A DNA stretch of 64,000 nucleotides from Gari tellinella. Taxonomy: Eukaryota; Mollusca; Bivalvia; Cardiida; Psammobiidae. A program made the position numbers and the translations under genes. The notes beneath the pieces were generated by a model. The model was not told the origin of the DNA. It did not search any database and worked only from the letters and a program-made list of their open reading frames with translations. Positions 42,201 to 54,200 of this stretch are shown piece by piece (the first letter of the stretch is position 1; the number at the start of each line of letters is the position of its first letter). The stretch covers positions 59,669,079 to 59,733,078 of the forward strand of contig OV277870.1 in assembly GCA_922989275.2 (NCBI GenBank), given 5' to 3'.

Positions 42201-45200
42201 AGGCACTGCTATAACAGTTGCTACCCATATATCGTCTGCTAAGTTTTCATCTGCTTGTATTTATGAAATTTGACATTAATTTTTATATGTTTCCTTATTA
42301 ACCCTTAGCCCGCCAAATAAATTGTCGTCTGCTATATTTCTCGTCTGCTTCAAGTTTCAAAGTGCTTCAAAGTTGCTCAAAATTGCTGAAAATGTTGTCC
42401 GAGTGTCAAATAGCTTGGATCCGGATGAGACGCCGAGTTACTCGGCGTCTCATCCGGATCCAAGCTGTTTGCATATGGAGCTATAGTCGTGAGTGGCAGG
42501 CTAAGGTTTAACCGCTTAACTGCTTATTTAGTTACTTTTTAGATACATATTTTAGGCATTTCATTTATTCCTCTTCTGAGAAAATAGTTCAAATTTATAC
42601 AGTCATGAGTATGAATCATAAGAAATATGTTGAATTTCTAGCAGATGGTAACTTAACCCTTAGCCTGTTTTTAGATTTGAAGATACGAGACCACTTAACC
42701 CTTTACCCAATAACCCGTATATAACATTAAATACAGGTGAACACTTAAAGCAGGTTGAAAGTAAAGCAGAATGTGCCTTAAGGCACATTCGGCTTTACTT
42801 TCAGCCTGCTTTAAACAACTATCTGCTAGGCTACATAAAAATATTCGCTATGGTAATTGTTCATGAGGGTATAAACTGGAACTATTTTCTTCAGAGGAGG
42901 AATAAATTAGATGCGCTAAAAGTCGCTTCTATGGGGTAAAGGGTTAAAGCAGGTTGAAATTGAATCAGAATGCGCCTGAAGGCCCATTCTGCTTTACATT
43001 CAGCCTGCTTTAAGCTACTATCTGCTAGGATATGGAAAATATTTCTCATGATAAGTATTCATGACTATAAATTGGAACTATTTTCTTCAGTGGAGGATAT
43101 AATTAAAGGCGTATTTATGTAGTAATGGGTTATAGCAAGCTGATAATAAAGCTGAAAACACAGTGAATATCAGGGCTCCAGATAAGGGGAGTATTTAAAA
43201 AACTAAAATCTTTATTTCTTCAATTAACCCTATGGTGTCACTACTAATTAGAATCGTCTCTTCGAGACGATTCTAATGAGTAGTAACACCATAGGATTGG
43301 GTGCTGATATAAGGGAGAAAATGTTGGATTTGTTCTGATTACTCACTCTTATCTGGAGACCTGGAATATGACAGTTATTTTTTTTACAGGGAGACAGTCA
43401 CCTGAAGGCATACCTACCAATCATACAAAACAAACCCGTGTATCCAGTGATCTACGATGTAAACGGGGTAGTGCTGTCCATGCCACCAATTATAAATGGT
43501 AAATCATCAACTAAACCCTTTTCAGACTGATTTAGTACAGGCAAACTTCGATATCTCAAACTGGCTTAAGTCTAGTTAGAACGTGGCTTTGCCACTAATT
43601 CAACATTGATGAACTGTAGAAAAAGTGACTATTTTTAGCTGGCTGAGCAAAGCTGAGGGTGAGCTTTTGCAATACTGGAATGTTCTGTTTTGGTTGTCTA
43701 CAATTTTAGTGTTTACAATCTGGAGCCACTATCTTATCCAATCTTTCTCAAACTTGCTCAGAATGCATAAATTACTTGATCACATAACCTGCGGTCTGGG
43801 AGTTGCATAAAGCCATTATGTAAATATCGTAATCCACTAGTGGAATATCGTTTTTTGGGCTCCGGTCCAACCTGTTCGTCCACAAGCGCTGCATGTAGCA
43901 GGACACCAAATGACGTCATTTGAAATGACGTTAACGTAAACAACGTGACGTTTTAGCAAAAAATCTATATAGCAGAGGGCCTACAAACTACGGCTTTAAT
44001 TAGTTTTATAGGTCCTTAAAATTGTTATGTGATAAATAGAATCTCATATTCGTTCTCATTATTTATCATTCTTAATAAACTCATTGACTAAAATGAATAT
44101 GACGCTCGCCAAGGCTCGCTTCATATTATTTTAGTCAACTCGTTTATTAAAAATGATAAATAATGAGCACTCATTCAAGATCCTCTATATAGTTTCTACG
44201 ATGATTGTGAGTATGGTTGAAATTGGATGTATAGGTCAAGAGTTATCAGCCCATGAGGTATTGAAATTCCATATATATAAAACAGTGTTTACACTCTAGT
44301 AACAACAGTTTTCAATTGATTTTTTACTGTACTTGCATACAATATGTATAAGTTCTTTAAGGATTGCAATTGTTGCTGAAATTGGATCATTGTGTCAAGA
44401 GTTTTATTTGCCCTTGATATACTCAGAAAAGATTTTGTTTCAATAATTAAATCTGGTAGTTTGAAAGTAAAGCAGAATGCAGAAAGACCTTCAGCTAAGA
44501 TATAGAAAATATTGCATATGGTACATATTCAAGACTGTATAAAGTGGAACTTTTTTCTTCAATGGAGGAATAAGTAAAAGGTGTAAAAAGGTGTATCTAT
44601 GGCGTAAAGGGTTATGTGGAGAAGTAATTAGAAGTGTCTTTATCCTTTCCTTCACATAATTGCCATAGGAAGCCTTTACTCCCTCCCTGACATATAAATA
44701 GGCAATGATTGTGTTGAATATAGGTGACACCCTAAAGCTGAGGGAGTTTTCTGCCTTAATTTCGTCTTGCTTTAAGCAGTTGCCTGCCTTAAACACAGTT
44801 AGATATGGTTATGGAGGAGACAGAGCTCCAGATAAGGGGAGTATTTCAAAAACTGAAATCTTTATTTCTGCATTAAACCCTATGGTGTTACTACTCATTA
44901 GAATCGTCTCTTTGAGACGATTCTAATGAGTAGTAACACCATATGATTTGGTGATAAAATGAGGGAGAAAGTGTTCGATTTGTTCATTTTACCCCCTCTT
45001 ATCTGGAGCCCTGGAAGAGAGTTAAGGCACTTTTATAGAGAAAGGGTTGAACCAGTTTAACCTCTTTCTAATAATGAAGATAGAGGACAACTTAAAGCTT
45101 GACTGAAAGTAAAGCAGAATGTGCCTATAGGCACATTCTGCTTTACTTTCAACCTGCTTTAAACTACTATCTGCTAGGATATAGCAAAATATTTCTTATG

Positions 45201-48200
45201 ATATATATTGCTGACTTTATAAAGTGGAACTATTTTCTTGAGTGGAGGAATAGATTTGAAGCGTAAAAAGGTGAAGTGGGTTAACTCAAGATTGAACGAG
45301 TACTGTGATGTGATGATGTTCTGTATATTACAGGTGTACTGTGAGGTGATGATGTTCTGTATATTACAGGTGTACTGTGAGGTGATGATGTTCTGTATAT
45401 TACAGGTGTACTGTGATGTGATGATGTTCTGTATATTACAGGGGAGCACACCAAGATCACCCTGGACACTAAGAATGTCTTCATAGAGTGCACAGCCACT
45501 GACCTGACCAAGGCTAAGATTGTACTGGACATTATAGTGACCATGTTCAGCCAGTACTGTGAGGAACCATTCATGTAAGTAGTCTGGGTTACTAAGATTG
45601 TACTGGACATTATAGTGACCATGTACAGCCAGTACTGTGAGCAACCATTCATGTAAGTAGTCTGGGTTACTAAGATTGTACTGGACATTATAGTGACCAT
45701 GTACAGCCAGTACTGTGAGCAACCTTTCATGTAAGTAGTCTGGGTTACTAAGATTGTACTGGACATTATAGTGACCATGTACAGTCAGTACTGTGAGCAA
45801 CCATTCATGTAAGCAGTCTGGGTTACTAAGATTGTACTGGACATTATAGTGACCATGTACAGCCAGTACTGTGAGCAACCTTTCATGTAAGTAGTCTGGG
45901 TTACTAAGATTGTACTGGACATTATAGTGACCATGTACAGCCAGTACTGTGAGCAACCATTCACGTAAGTAGTCTGGGTTACTAAGATTGTACTGGACAT
46001 TATAGTGAGTCTTTAGTGACCATGTACAGCCAGTACTGTGAGCAACCATTCATGTAAGTAGTCTGGGTTACTAAGATGGTACTGGACATTATAGTGACCA
46101 TGTACAGCCAGTACTGTGAGCAACCATTCATGTAAGTAGTCTGGGTTACTAAGATGGTACTGGACATTATAGTGACCATGTACAGCCAGTACTGTGAGCA
46201 ACCTTTCATGTAAGTAGTCTGGGTTACTAAGATTGTACTGGACATTATAGTGACCATGTACAGCCAGTACTGTGAGCAACCATTCATGTAAGTAGTCTGG
46301 GTTACTAAGATGGTACTGGACATTATAGTGACCATGTACAGCCAGTACTGTGAGCAACCATTCATGTAAGTAGTCTGGGTTACTAAGATTGTACTGGACA
46401 TTATAGTGACCATGTACAGCCAGTACTGTGAGCGACCTTTCATGTAAGTAGTCTGGGTTACTAAGATTGTACTGGACATTATAGTGACCATGTACAGCCA
46501 GTACTGTGAGCAACGATTCATGTAAGTAGTCTGGGTTACTAAGATTGTACTGGACATTATAGTGACCATGTACAGCCAGTACTGTGAGCAACCTTTCATG
46601 TAAGTAGTCTGGGTTACTAAGATTGTACTGGACATTATAGTGACCATGTACAGCCAGTACTGTGAGCAACCTTTCATGTAAGTAGTCTGGGTTACTAAGA
46701 TTGTACTGGACATTATAGTGACCATGTACAGCCAGTACTGTGAGCAACCTTTCATGTAAGTAGTCTGGGTTACTAAGATTGTACTGGACATTAAAGTGAC
46801 CATGTACAGCCAGTACTGTGAGCAACCATTCATGTAAGTAGTCTGGGTTACTAAGATTGTACTGGACATTATAGTGACCATGTACAGCCAGTACTGTGAG
46901 CAACCTTTCATGTAAGTAGTCTGGGTTACTAAGATTGTACTGGACATTATAGTGACCATGTACAGCCAGTACTGTGAGCAACCTTTCATGTAAGTAGTCT
47001 GGGTTACTAAGATTGTACTGGACATTATAGTGACCATGTACAGTCAGTACTGTGAGGAACCTTTCGTGTAAGTAGTCTGGGTTACTCTTTATACCTTTGA
47101 ACCCTAGTCCCGCATATAGGCGTCATTTTCAAAAGTATACATGTGAAAAGGGCACTTGTCCTATGCAAACAGTGAAGACCCATATCAGAGGGCTCCTTAC
47201 GGAGCCCTCTGATCTGGGTCTTCATTGTTTGTCATAATGCAAAACATTGACAAAAACAACCCTAAAAAATCAGAAATGGACTAGACTAAAATGGAAAATG
47301 AGATTGTCCATTTTAAGTTTCAGGGAGGAAAGATTTAATGTAAAAAGGGTTAAACCTTTTAAGCCTTTAAAGACTGACGAATGTTCAAAACAGTTTGAGA
47401 GTAAAGCAGAAAGCTTATTTAGGAATTTTCTTCTTTGCTTTCATCCTGCGTTAAGCTACCACCTGTCAGATTTGACCCAACAGGACATGGTAGAATGGTG
47501 AAAAGATTCATCTATAGCTTGTTTCTGATGATACATGATGAACCAAAAACAAACAAACAAATAAACAAACAAACAAACATATTCATGAATGTATAAAGCG
47601 GAACTATTTACTTCATTGTAGAAATAAATCAAAGGCATAAAAGGTATATTTATGGTGTAATGGGATTTTACATGTGATGTTGTATTTCAGAGTTGAACAG
47701 GCAGAGGTGATCCAGCCAGATGGAACTAAAGTTGTCTACCCAGTAAGTAACACTATCTGTAGATCAAGTCACCACTAGTAGTCATACCTTCACAGATCCC
47801 CATATAACAGGGAGATAACTGAACAAATCCAACATTTTAGCTCGACTTTTTCGAAAAGTCGAGCTATTGTCGTCACCCTGTCGTCTGCGTCAGCATCTGC
47901 GTCGGTTAAGTTTTTTTCTTAAGGTTTTTGTAAGAGTCCATTACTCAATAACTATCAAAGGTATTCATTTGAAACTTGGAATAGTTGTTCAGTATCAAAA
48001 GGGCAACTCATAACAACAAGGCAGGTAACCCTGGGATTTGTCATTTCAGAGTTATTGCCCTTGTTTTATGTACTTAAAAATTATAAATTAACATATCTCA
48101 ATAACTATCAAAGGTATCCTTTTGAAACTTGGAATAGTTGTTCAGTATTAAAAGGGCAACTCATAACAACAAGGCAGGTAACCCTTGTATTTGTCATTTC

Positions 48201-51200
48201 AGAGTTATTGCCCTTGTTTTATTTTCTTAAAAATTATAAATTAACATATCTAAATGACTATGAAAGATTTTAACTTGAAACTTTGAATACTTGTTCAGTA
48301 TCAAAAGGGCAACTCATAACAACAAGGCAGGTAATCCTGGGATTTGTCATTTCAGAGTTATTGCCCTTGTTTTTGTAGCTGGGTAGAGAATATGGTGAAA
48401 TGGTTGATTGGCTATTCTGGGTGACTCGGTAGCTCAGTGGTTAGAGCGTTGGCATGGTAAGCCAGAGGTCCTGGGTTCGAGTCCCAGTTGGGTCACAACT
48501 TTTTCACCATGTTACATTTGGCGCCCAACGTAAATAACCCGTAGAATAATATGTAACTCGTGGAGTGTACAGAAATAATAATAAGAAACTCGTGGAGTGT
48601 TCTTTAATAAGAATTCGGGACGAATTCTTGTGTAGAGGGGGTGTGTGTAGCCGGGTAGAGAATATGGTCCTGGGTTCGAGTCCCAGTTGAGTCACAACTT
48701 TTTCACCATGTTACATTTTATTTACTTAAAATTTATAAATTAACATACAGTCGAACTTCAGTATCTCGACGGTCTCGGGACGATCGAAATAGCATCGAGA
48801 TAAGCATGGGCTCGAGATAACCAAACTGGTAAAAAATTCAAAACTTACAGAAAGTAAGCCTGTGAACAATAAAACCGCTGTACGTATGTACTCTCGCGTG
48901 TTTGTGAAATGCCGTAACGTTTTTAACACGTTATATGTCGATGTTACACGTAAAAGTCGTTTACTGTATTTTTTGTACACAAATTACGGACGACAAAGAC
49001 AATCAATAACTCACATTTTATTTAGTACTTGACCAGGGAGATTATATTGAATAGCTGCCAACGTAATATATTTATTTTGCAAACACCGAACATGGAAATA
49101 TACATGGGTTGTTTTGGTTATTATAAGTCTGCGCGTCCGGTAAAGCTGCGCATCAACAACCGGTTTACTTCCGGCTGTCAAATACTCACGAAAACCTCGT
49201 TTTACTTAGGAAATCACAGTGAAAGTCATTGGAGCTGGTGAAAAACCACCATAAGTTAAGAAAAAGTAATTGCGATAAGCATAATTCGTAAAAAGAATCC
49301 TTATATTTAGTATTTAAGACACGTGGGTCAATTGTGTACATTTCATGCATTTGACCTCATTGAATATTCATGAGACATTGACCTGGATTCCGCAAGACAT
49401 CTCGGTCGATTCGGCTCAATATTTATTTGTCGGACAGTTCATAACAATACAACATACGCTATGTATAGCTTTTTATTACCACTCTGTTTTGTTTATCGCG
49501 GAATTTCGTGTATTATTCGTATTTTCCTTCCTGCTCCGCGGTACTATTTTTCTTAACATCCGTTTTATCAAGGGGCGCTACTCTTTATGAATTGAATCAA
49601 CACCGATAATGACGGTTATTAGGAGACTGATTTTAGGGATGCGACAACCAAACTTTAAGCGATAATTTACTGTTGATTGACAATTATCACCTAACACCCA
49701 TTCAGCCAACGTGTAAAACTACCGATAGTTCCGGTTAATGATTTTACCTGTGATTTCCACAGTCCGATACTCGCCATCAAAGTCGGCGAGCGTATCAAGG
49801 CATGAAAACTTACAGTCGTTGAGATACTGGGTGTTAATTGAGAACAATTAAATGAATATGGCCAAAATCTATAGTCGAAATACCGGGGGTAATCGAGATT
49901 AGCCATAGTCGAAATAGGGCAGGTAATATTACATAAGAATAAGAACAAATATTTCCGGGACTTGAGACAATCGTCGAGATAGGCATTGCAATTGAGATTC
50001 TGACGTTCGAGATACTGGTGCTCGACTGTATCTAAATGACTATGAAAGATATTAACTTGAAACTTTGAATACTTGTTTAGTATCAAAAGGGCAACTCATT
50101 ACAACAAGGTTGATTACTCTGTGATTTGTAATTCCAGAGTAATTGCCCTTGTTTTATTTACTTTAAACTTGTAAATTGAAATATCTTAATAACTGTCAAA
50201 GGTATTAACTTGAAATTTTAAGTATTTGTGTTATATCAAAAGGGCAACTCATTCAAACAAGAAAGGTGACCGTGGATGTACCATTCCAGAGTTATTGCCC
50301 TTGTTTTTATTTACATAAAACTTGTAAATTGAATTTTCTCAATAACTACCATAGGTATTTACTTGAAACTTTAAATACTTGTTAAGTATCAAAAGGACAA
50401 CTCATTACAAGAGGGCAGGTAACCCTGGGTTTTGTTATTCCAGAGTTATTGCCCTTTCGTAATGACTTTTTAGAATTTAATTAGATTTCTCAATAACTAC
50501 CATAGATATTAACTTGAAATTTGAATACTTGTTCAGTTTCAAAAGGGCACCACCTTTCAACAAGGCAGATAACCATGGGATTTGACATTGCAGAGTTACT
50601 GCCCTTGTTTGACTAAGAATTTGTATATGAAATTATTCAGTAACTGTAGAAAGTTATTAATTTCAAACTTCCAATATATTAGAATTCTTGTTTATAGATA
50701 TAAAGATATAAAGATATTGTCCTTGTTTTGGCTTATAGTTTACTTTAAATGGAATGCAGGCTGTCCAAGTATGTTAAAGTTGTTGTTGCGTACAAACTTC
50801 TATGATCAATAGAGAATTAAACACCCATACACATTCTTTTAGTTTGGAAAATGTAGCCTTCTCAAGTATATGAAAGTCGAGCGTCCAGCACCTGTTTGCG
50901 GTGCTCTCGTCTCATTTATGTCAGCACCAAATCCTATTATGTTACTTCGAAGAGATGATTCTATTGAGTAGTAACAATTACATCATAGGGTTTAATGCAG
51001 AAATAAAGTTTTAGTTTCTGGAAAACTCCCCTTATCTGGAGCCCTGCCTTCATTCAAATAGTCGGTAGATCAAGCCATCACTAATGGTCATATCTTCACT
51101 ATTTCTAGTTTTGAAGACAGGTGACCATGACTACTTAAAGCAGGTTGATGCGTCTTAAGGTGCATTCTGCTTTATTTACAGCCTGTCTTAAGCTACCACT

Positions 51201-54200
51201 TGCTAGAATACAGAAAATATTTCTTCTGATACATACTCATGTCTGTATAAAGTGGAAATATTTTCTTCAGTGGAGGAATAAATTAGAGGCGTAAAAATGT
51301 GTATTTATTGGGTAATGGGTAAATAAAAATGGTGCCTAGGGGGGAACAATAGTATTAGAAATAGTAGCACATCCTTAAGCGTCCAGCAAAGGTTGTCACC
51401 CATCTATCTGAAAGCTTCTTGGTTTTATTAACTCATTCACAAAAAAGTAGTTTCTTTTAAAAATAGTCTTAAATATGTCTCATACGAAATATTTTCTATG
51501 TCCTAGCAAATAATAGCTTAAAGCAGGCTGAAAGTAAAGCAGAATGCACCTTTCAACGTGCTTTAAGTGATCACCTTTCTTTAAAACTAGAAATAGGCTA
51601 TGGGGTAAGGGGTTAAGATAGGCAATATTATTGCTATGTGTTTTGGAAAAAAAAGCACCCCACTCCATGGAGAAATCCGCATATTTTTGCAAGTGAAGGG
51701 GGGGATATTTCCCCCTCTTAATAAGATTTCTGGCAGCATCTCTGAGATTACAGTAAAGCAGAAAGCTTATTAAGGGTTCTGCCTAAAGCTTACAAGTAAA
51801 GCATAAAACTCTTTAAGGATAAGCTCTACTTCTAAATACGCCTTTTTACGCCTCTAATTTATATCTCCAAAATAGTTTCAATGTATACAGTTATGAATAT
51901 GTACAATAAAGTATTTTCTGTATCCTATAGATGGTAGCTTAAGCAGGCTGAAAGTAAAACTTGCTTTAAGTGGTCACCTGTCTTCAAACCTAGAAACAGC
52001 TTATGGGGTAAACCGAGGTCCCATGTATCAGTGCCATAAACTGGACATGCAACAGAACCAGATGGTCAAACAGAAAGCTCTTTTTCTTAACCCATTACCC
52101 CATAGCCTGTTTCTAGTTTTGAAGACATGTGACCACTTAAAGCAGGTTGAAAGTAAAGCAGAATGTGCCTTAAGGCACATTCTGCTTTACTTTCAGCCTG
52201 CTTTAAGCTATCATCTGCTAGGATTTAGAATTTATTTCTTTGGGTTCATTTTCAAGACTGTATAAATTTTAACTATTTTCTTCGGTGGAGGAATAAATCA
52301 AATGTGCTAAAAGGCGCTTCTATGAGGGAAAGGGTTAAGTGTACCAGTAGTAATTTTTTTAGCTCGCCTGTTCGTAGAACAGCAGAGCTAATGTCATACC
52401 CCCGGCGTGAGTGAGCGTGAGCGTGGTCAGGTTAAAGTTTGTTGGACGGGTTGTTTTAAAGCTTAATATTTGTGCTAGGGTTATAAAATTTTGTATGGAG
52501 GTTCATTTAGGGTTAAACATTGATGTTATGATGTTGGAATTTAAAAATAATTTTAATTTATGTCAATTTTCAACATGTTTTGGACTTAGGTTTTTCGACT
52601 ACAAATTACCAGGTTAAAGTTTTTTGGACAGGTTGTTTTAAAGTTTAATACTTGTGCTAGGGTTATGAAATTTTGTACGGAGGTTCATTTGGGGTTAAAC
52701 ATTGATGTTATGATGTTGGAATTTAAAAATAATTTTAAAATATGTCAATTTTCGACATGTTTTGGACTTAGGTTTTTCGACTACAAATCACCAGGTTAAA
52801 GTTTTTTGAACGGGTTGTTTTAAAGTTTAATACTTGTGCAAGGGTGCTGAAATTTTGTATGGAGGTTCATTTGGGGTCAAATATGGATGTTATGAAGTTG
52901 GAATTTAAAAATGATTTTAATTTATGTCAATATTTGACATGTTTTGGACTTATGTTTTTCGACTACAAATCACAAGGTTAAAGTTTTTTGGACGGGTTGT
53001 TTTAAAGCTTAATATTTGTGCTAGGGTGCTGAAATTTTGTATGGAGGTTCATTAGGGGTCAAACATTGATGTAATGATGTTGAAATTTAAAAATAATTTT
53101 AATTTTTGTCAATATTTGACATGTTTTGGACTTAAATGTTTTGCTACTAAACACCAGGTTAAAGTTTTTTGGACGGGTGGTTTTAAAGTTTAATACTTGT
53201 ACTAAGGTGCTGAAATTTTGTATGGAGGTTCATTTGGGGTTAAATATTGATGTTATTAAGTTGGAATTTAAAGATGGTTTTCATATTTGTCAATTTTTAA
53301 CATGTTTTGGACTTAGTTGTTTTGACTACAAATCACCAGGTTAAATGTTACATGAGTTGTTTTAAAGTTTAATATAACTAGATTTAGACTCAACATTAAT
53401 TTAATAATCTTTCTAAACTGAAAATTGATTTGCTTTCGATACAAGATGGTTTTTTAGACTTAAACTTTAAACAGGCGAGCATCAGGTGGCTTTGACACCC
53501 ATTTCTGGTTAACTGTAAAGCAGAAAGCTCTTAAGGATTTTTCCTAAAGCTTACCAGTAAAGCAAAAAGCTCTTAAGGATTTTTCCTGAAGCTTACCAGT
53601 AAAGCAGAAAGCTCTTAAGGATTTTTCCTGAAGCTTACCAGTAAAGCAGAAACCTCTTAAGGATTTTTCCTGAAGCTTATAGGTCGTTTGCAGTTCAAAA
53701 AAACACGACAATTTTCAAATATCTCCATAAGAAGACAACGGAGACAAATGGAATTTTGCATAGATTTATGATATACCTACACCAACTCTGACAAAAATTA
53801 ACAATTTTTTTCTTTTCGAAATAAAAAAGTTTTATTCATAACTTCTATATAAAGTTTACACTTCTAAGGGACACCTTTCCGAAGGGTGATTTCAAGTTAT
53901 TCAACAGCCTATCTTTCACGATCCGGTAACGCCTCACCGTTAAGCCATTGCATACCATAGCAGTTTACAACTAACCGAACGAGGCCCTGACTGGGGTACG
54001 TTAAACGTATAAACCGACCATAGTGTCATTTGCGAACATGCTAGATCCTAATCCGATACCGGAGCCATTTCGTATCTAAATAGGATCCGAACCATGTGCC
54101 ACTCATACGAGTTTTATCAACAAAACGCAAAATAACTAAATGTGATAAATAGAAGAAGAGACATGTTCATACCAGACGATCTACACCAACTTAAAATTAT

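Larger units (their letters stand above)
48374..48715 (+). mobile_element. Miniature LTR retroelement (TRIM-like) with a tRNA-like LTR
   Basis: Total 342 bp. LTR1 is 48374-48516 (TGTAGC..TTACA) and LTR2 is 48646-48715 (TGTAGC..TTACA). They share start and end blocks, but LTR2 lacks 73 bases. Two bases after LTR1 is TGGCGCCCAACGT, the first 13 bases of the tRNA-Lys primer site. Before LTR2 is a purine stretch (TAGAGGGGG). The target TTTT is duplicated (48370-48373, 48716-48719), and sister units of the host tandem repeat show the empty site (CCCTTGTTTTATTTAC). The internal region (about 115 bp) has no coding capacity. TRIM status is inference from structure. Confidence 0.8.
47839..50909 (+). 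mobile_element. ATIR element, subfamily AGCTCGAC (copy 2), with two nested elements
   Basis: The head and tail are the same as at 20297-21628: AGCTCGACTTTTTCGAAAAG and AAAGTCGAGC, then AGCACC..GGTGCT and CTCG. The body has roughly 155-bp tandem units. Two later insertions sit inside units: the tRNA-LTR miniature element (48374-48715) and a TA-flanked element (48748-50028). Confidence 0.8.
47794..51046. mobile_element. MITE-A copy split by a 3-kb ATIR element, intron 11
   Basis: The left part ends AATCCAACATTT; the right part resumes TCTCATTTATGTCAGCACC and ends CTTATCTGGAGCCCTG. Removing 47839-50909 restores the family sequence exactly at the join, which shows the insertion point. Confidence 0.85.

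Noticed and set aside
45174..47037. Long minus-strand open frames of 165-345 codons with 26-residue repeats
   Set aside because: They arise because the 78-bp minisatellite unit is a multiple of three. Several frames are open at once, and the array is explained by the FARSB exon 10 border.
48423..48495. A free-standing functional tRNA-Thr gene
   Set aside because: The sequence is within a terminal repeat with its own target duplication, has an unusual GGT anticodon and three wobble pairs in the acceptor; I list it as tRNA-like only.
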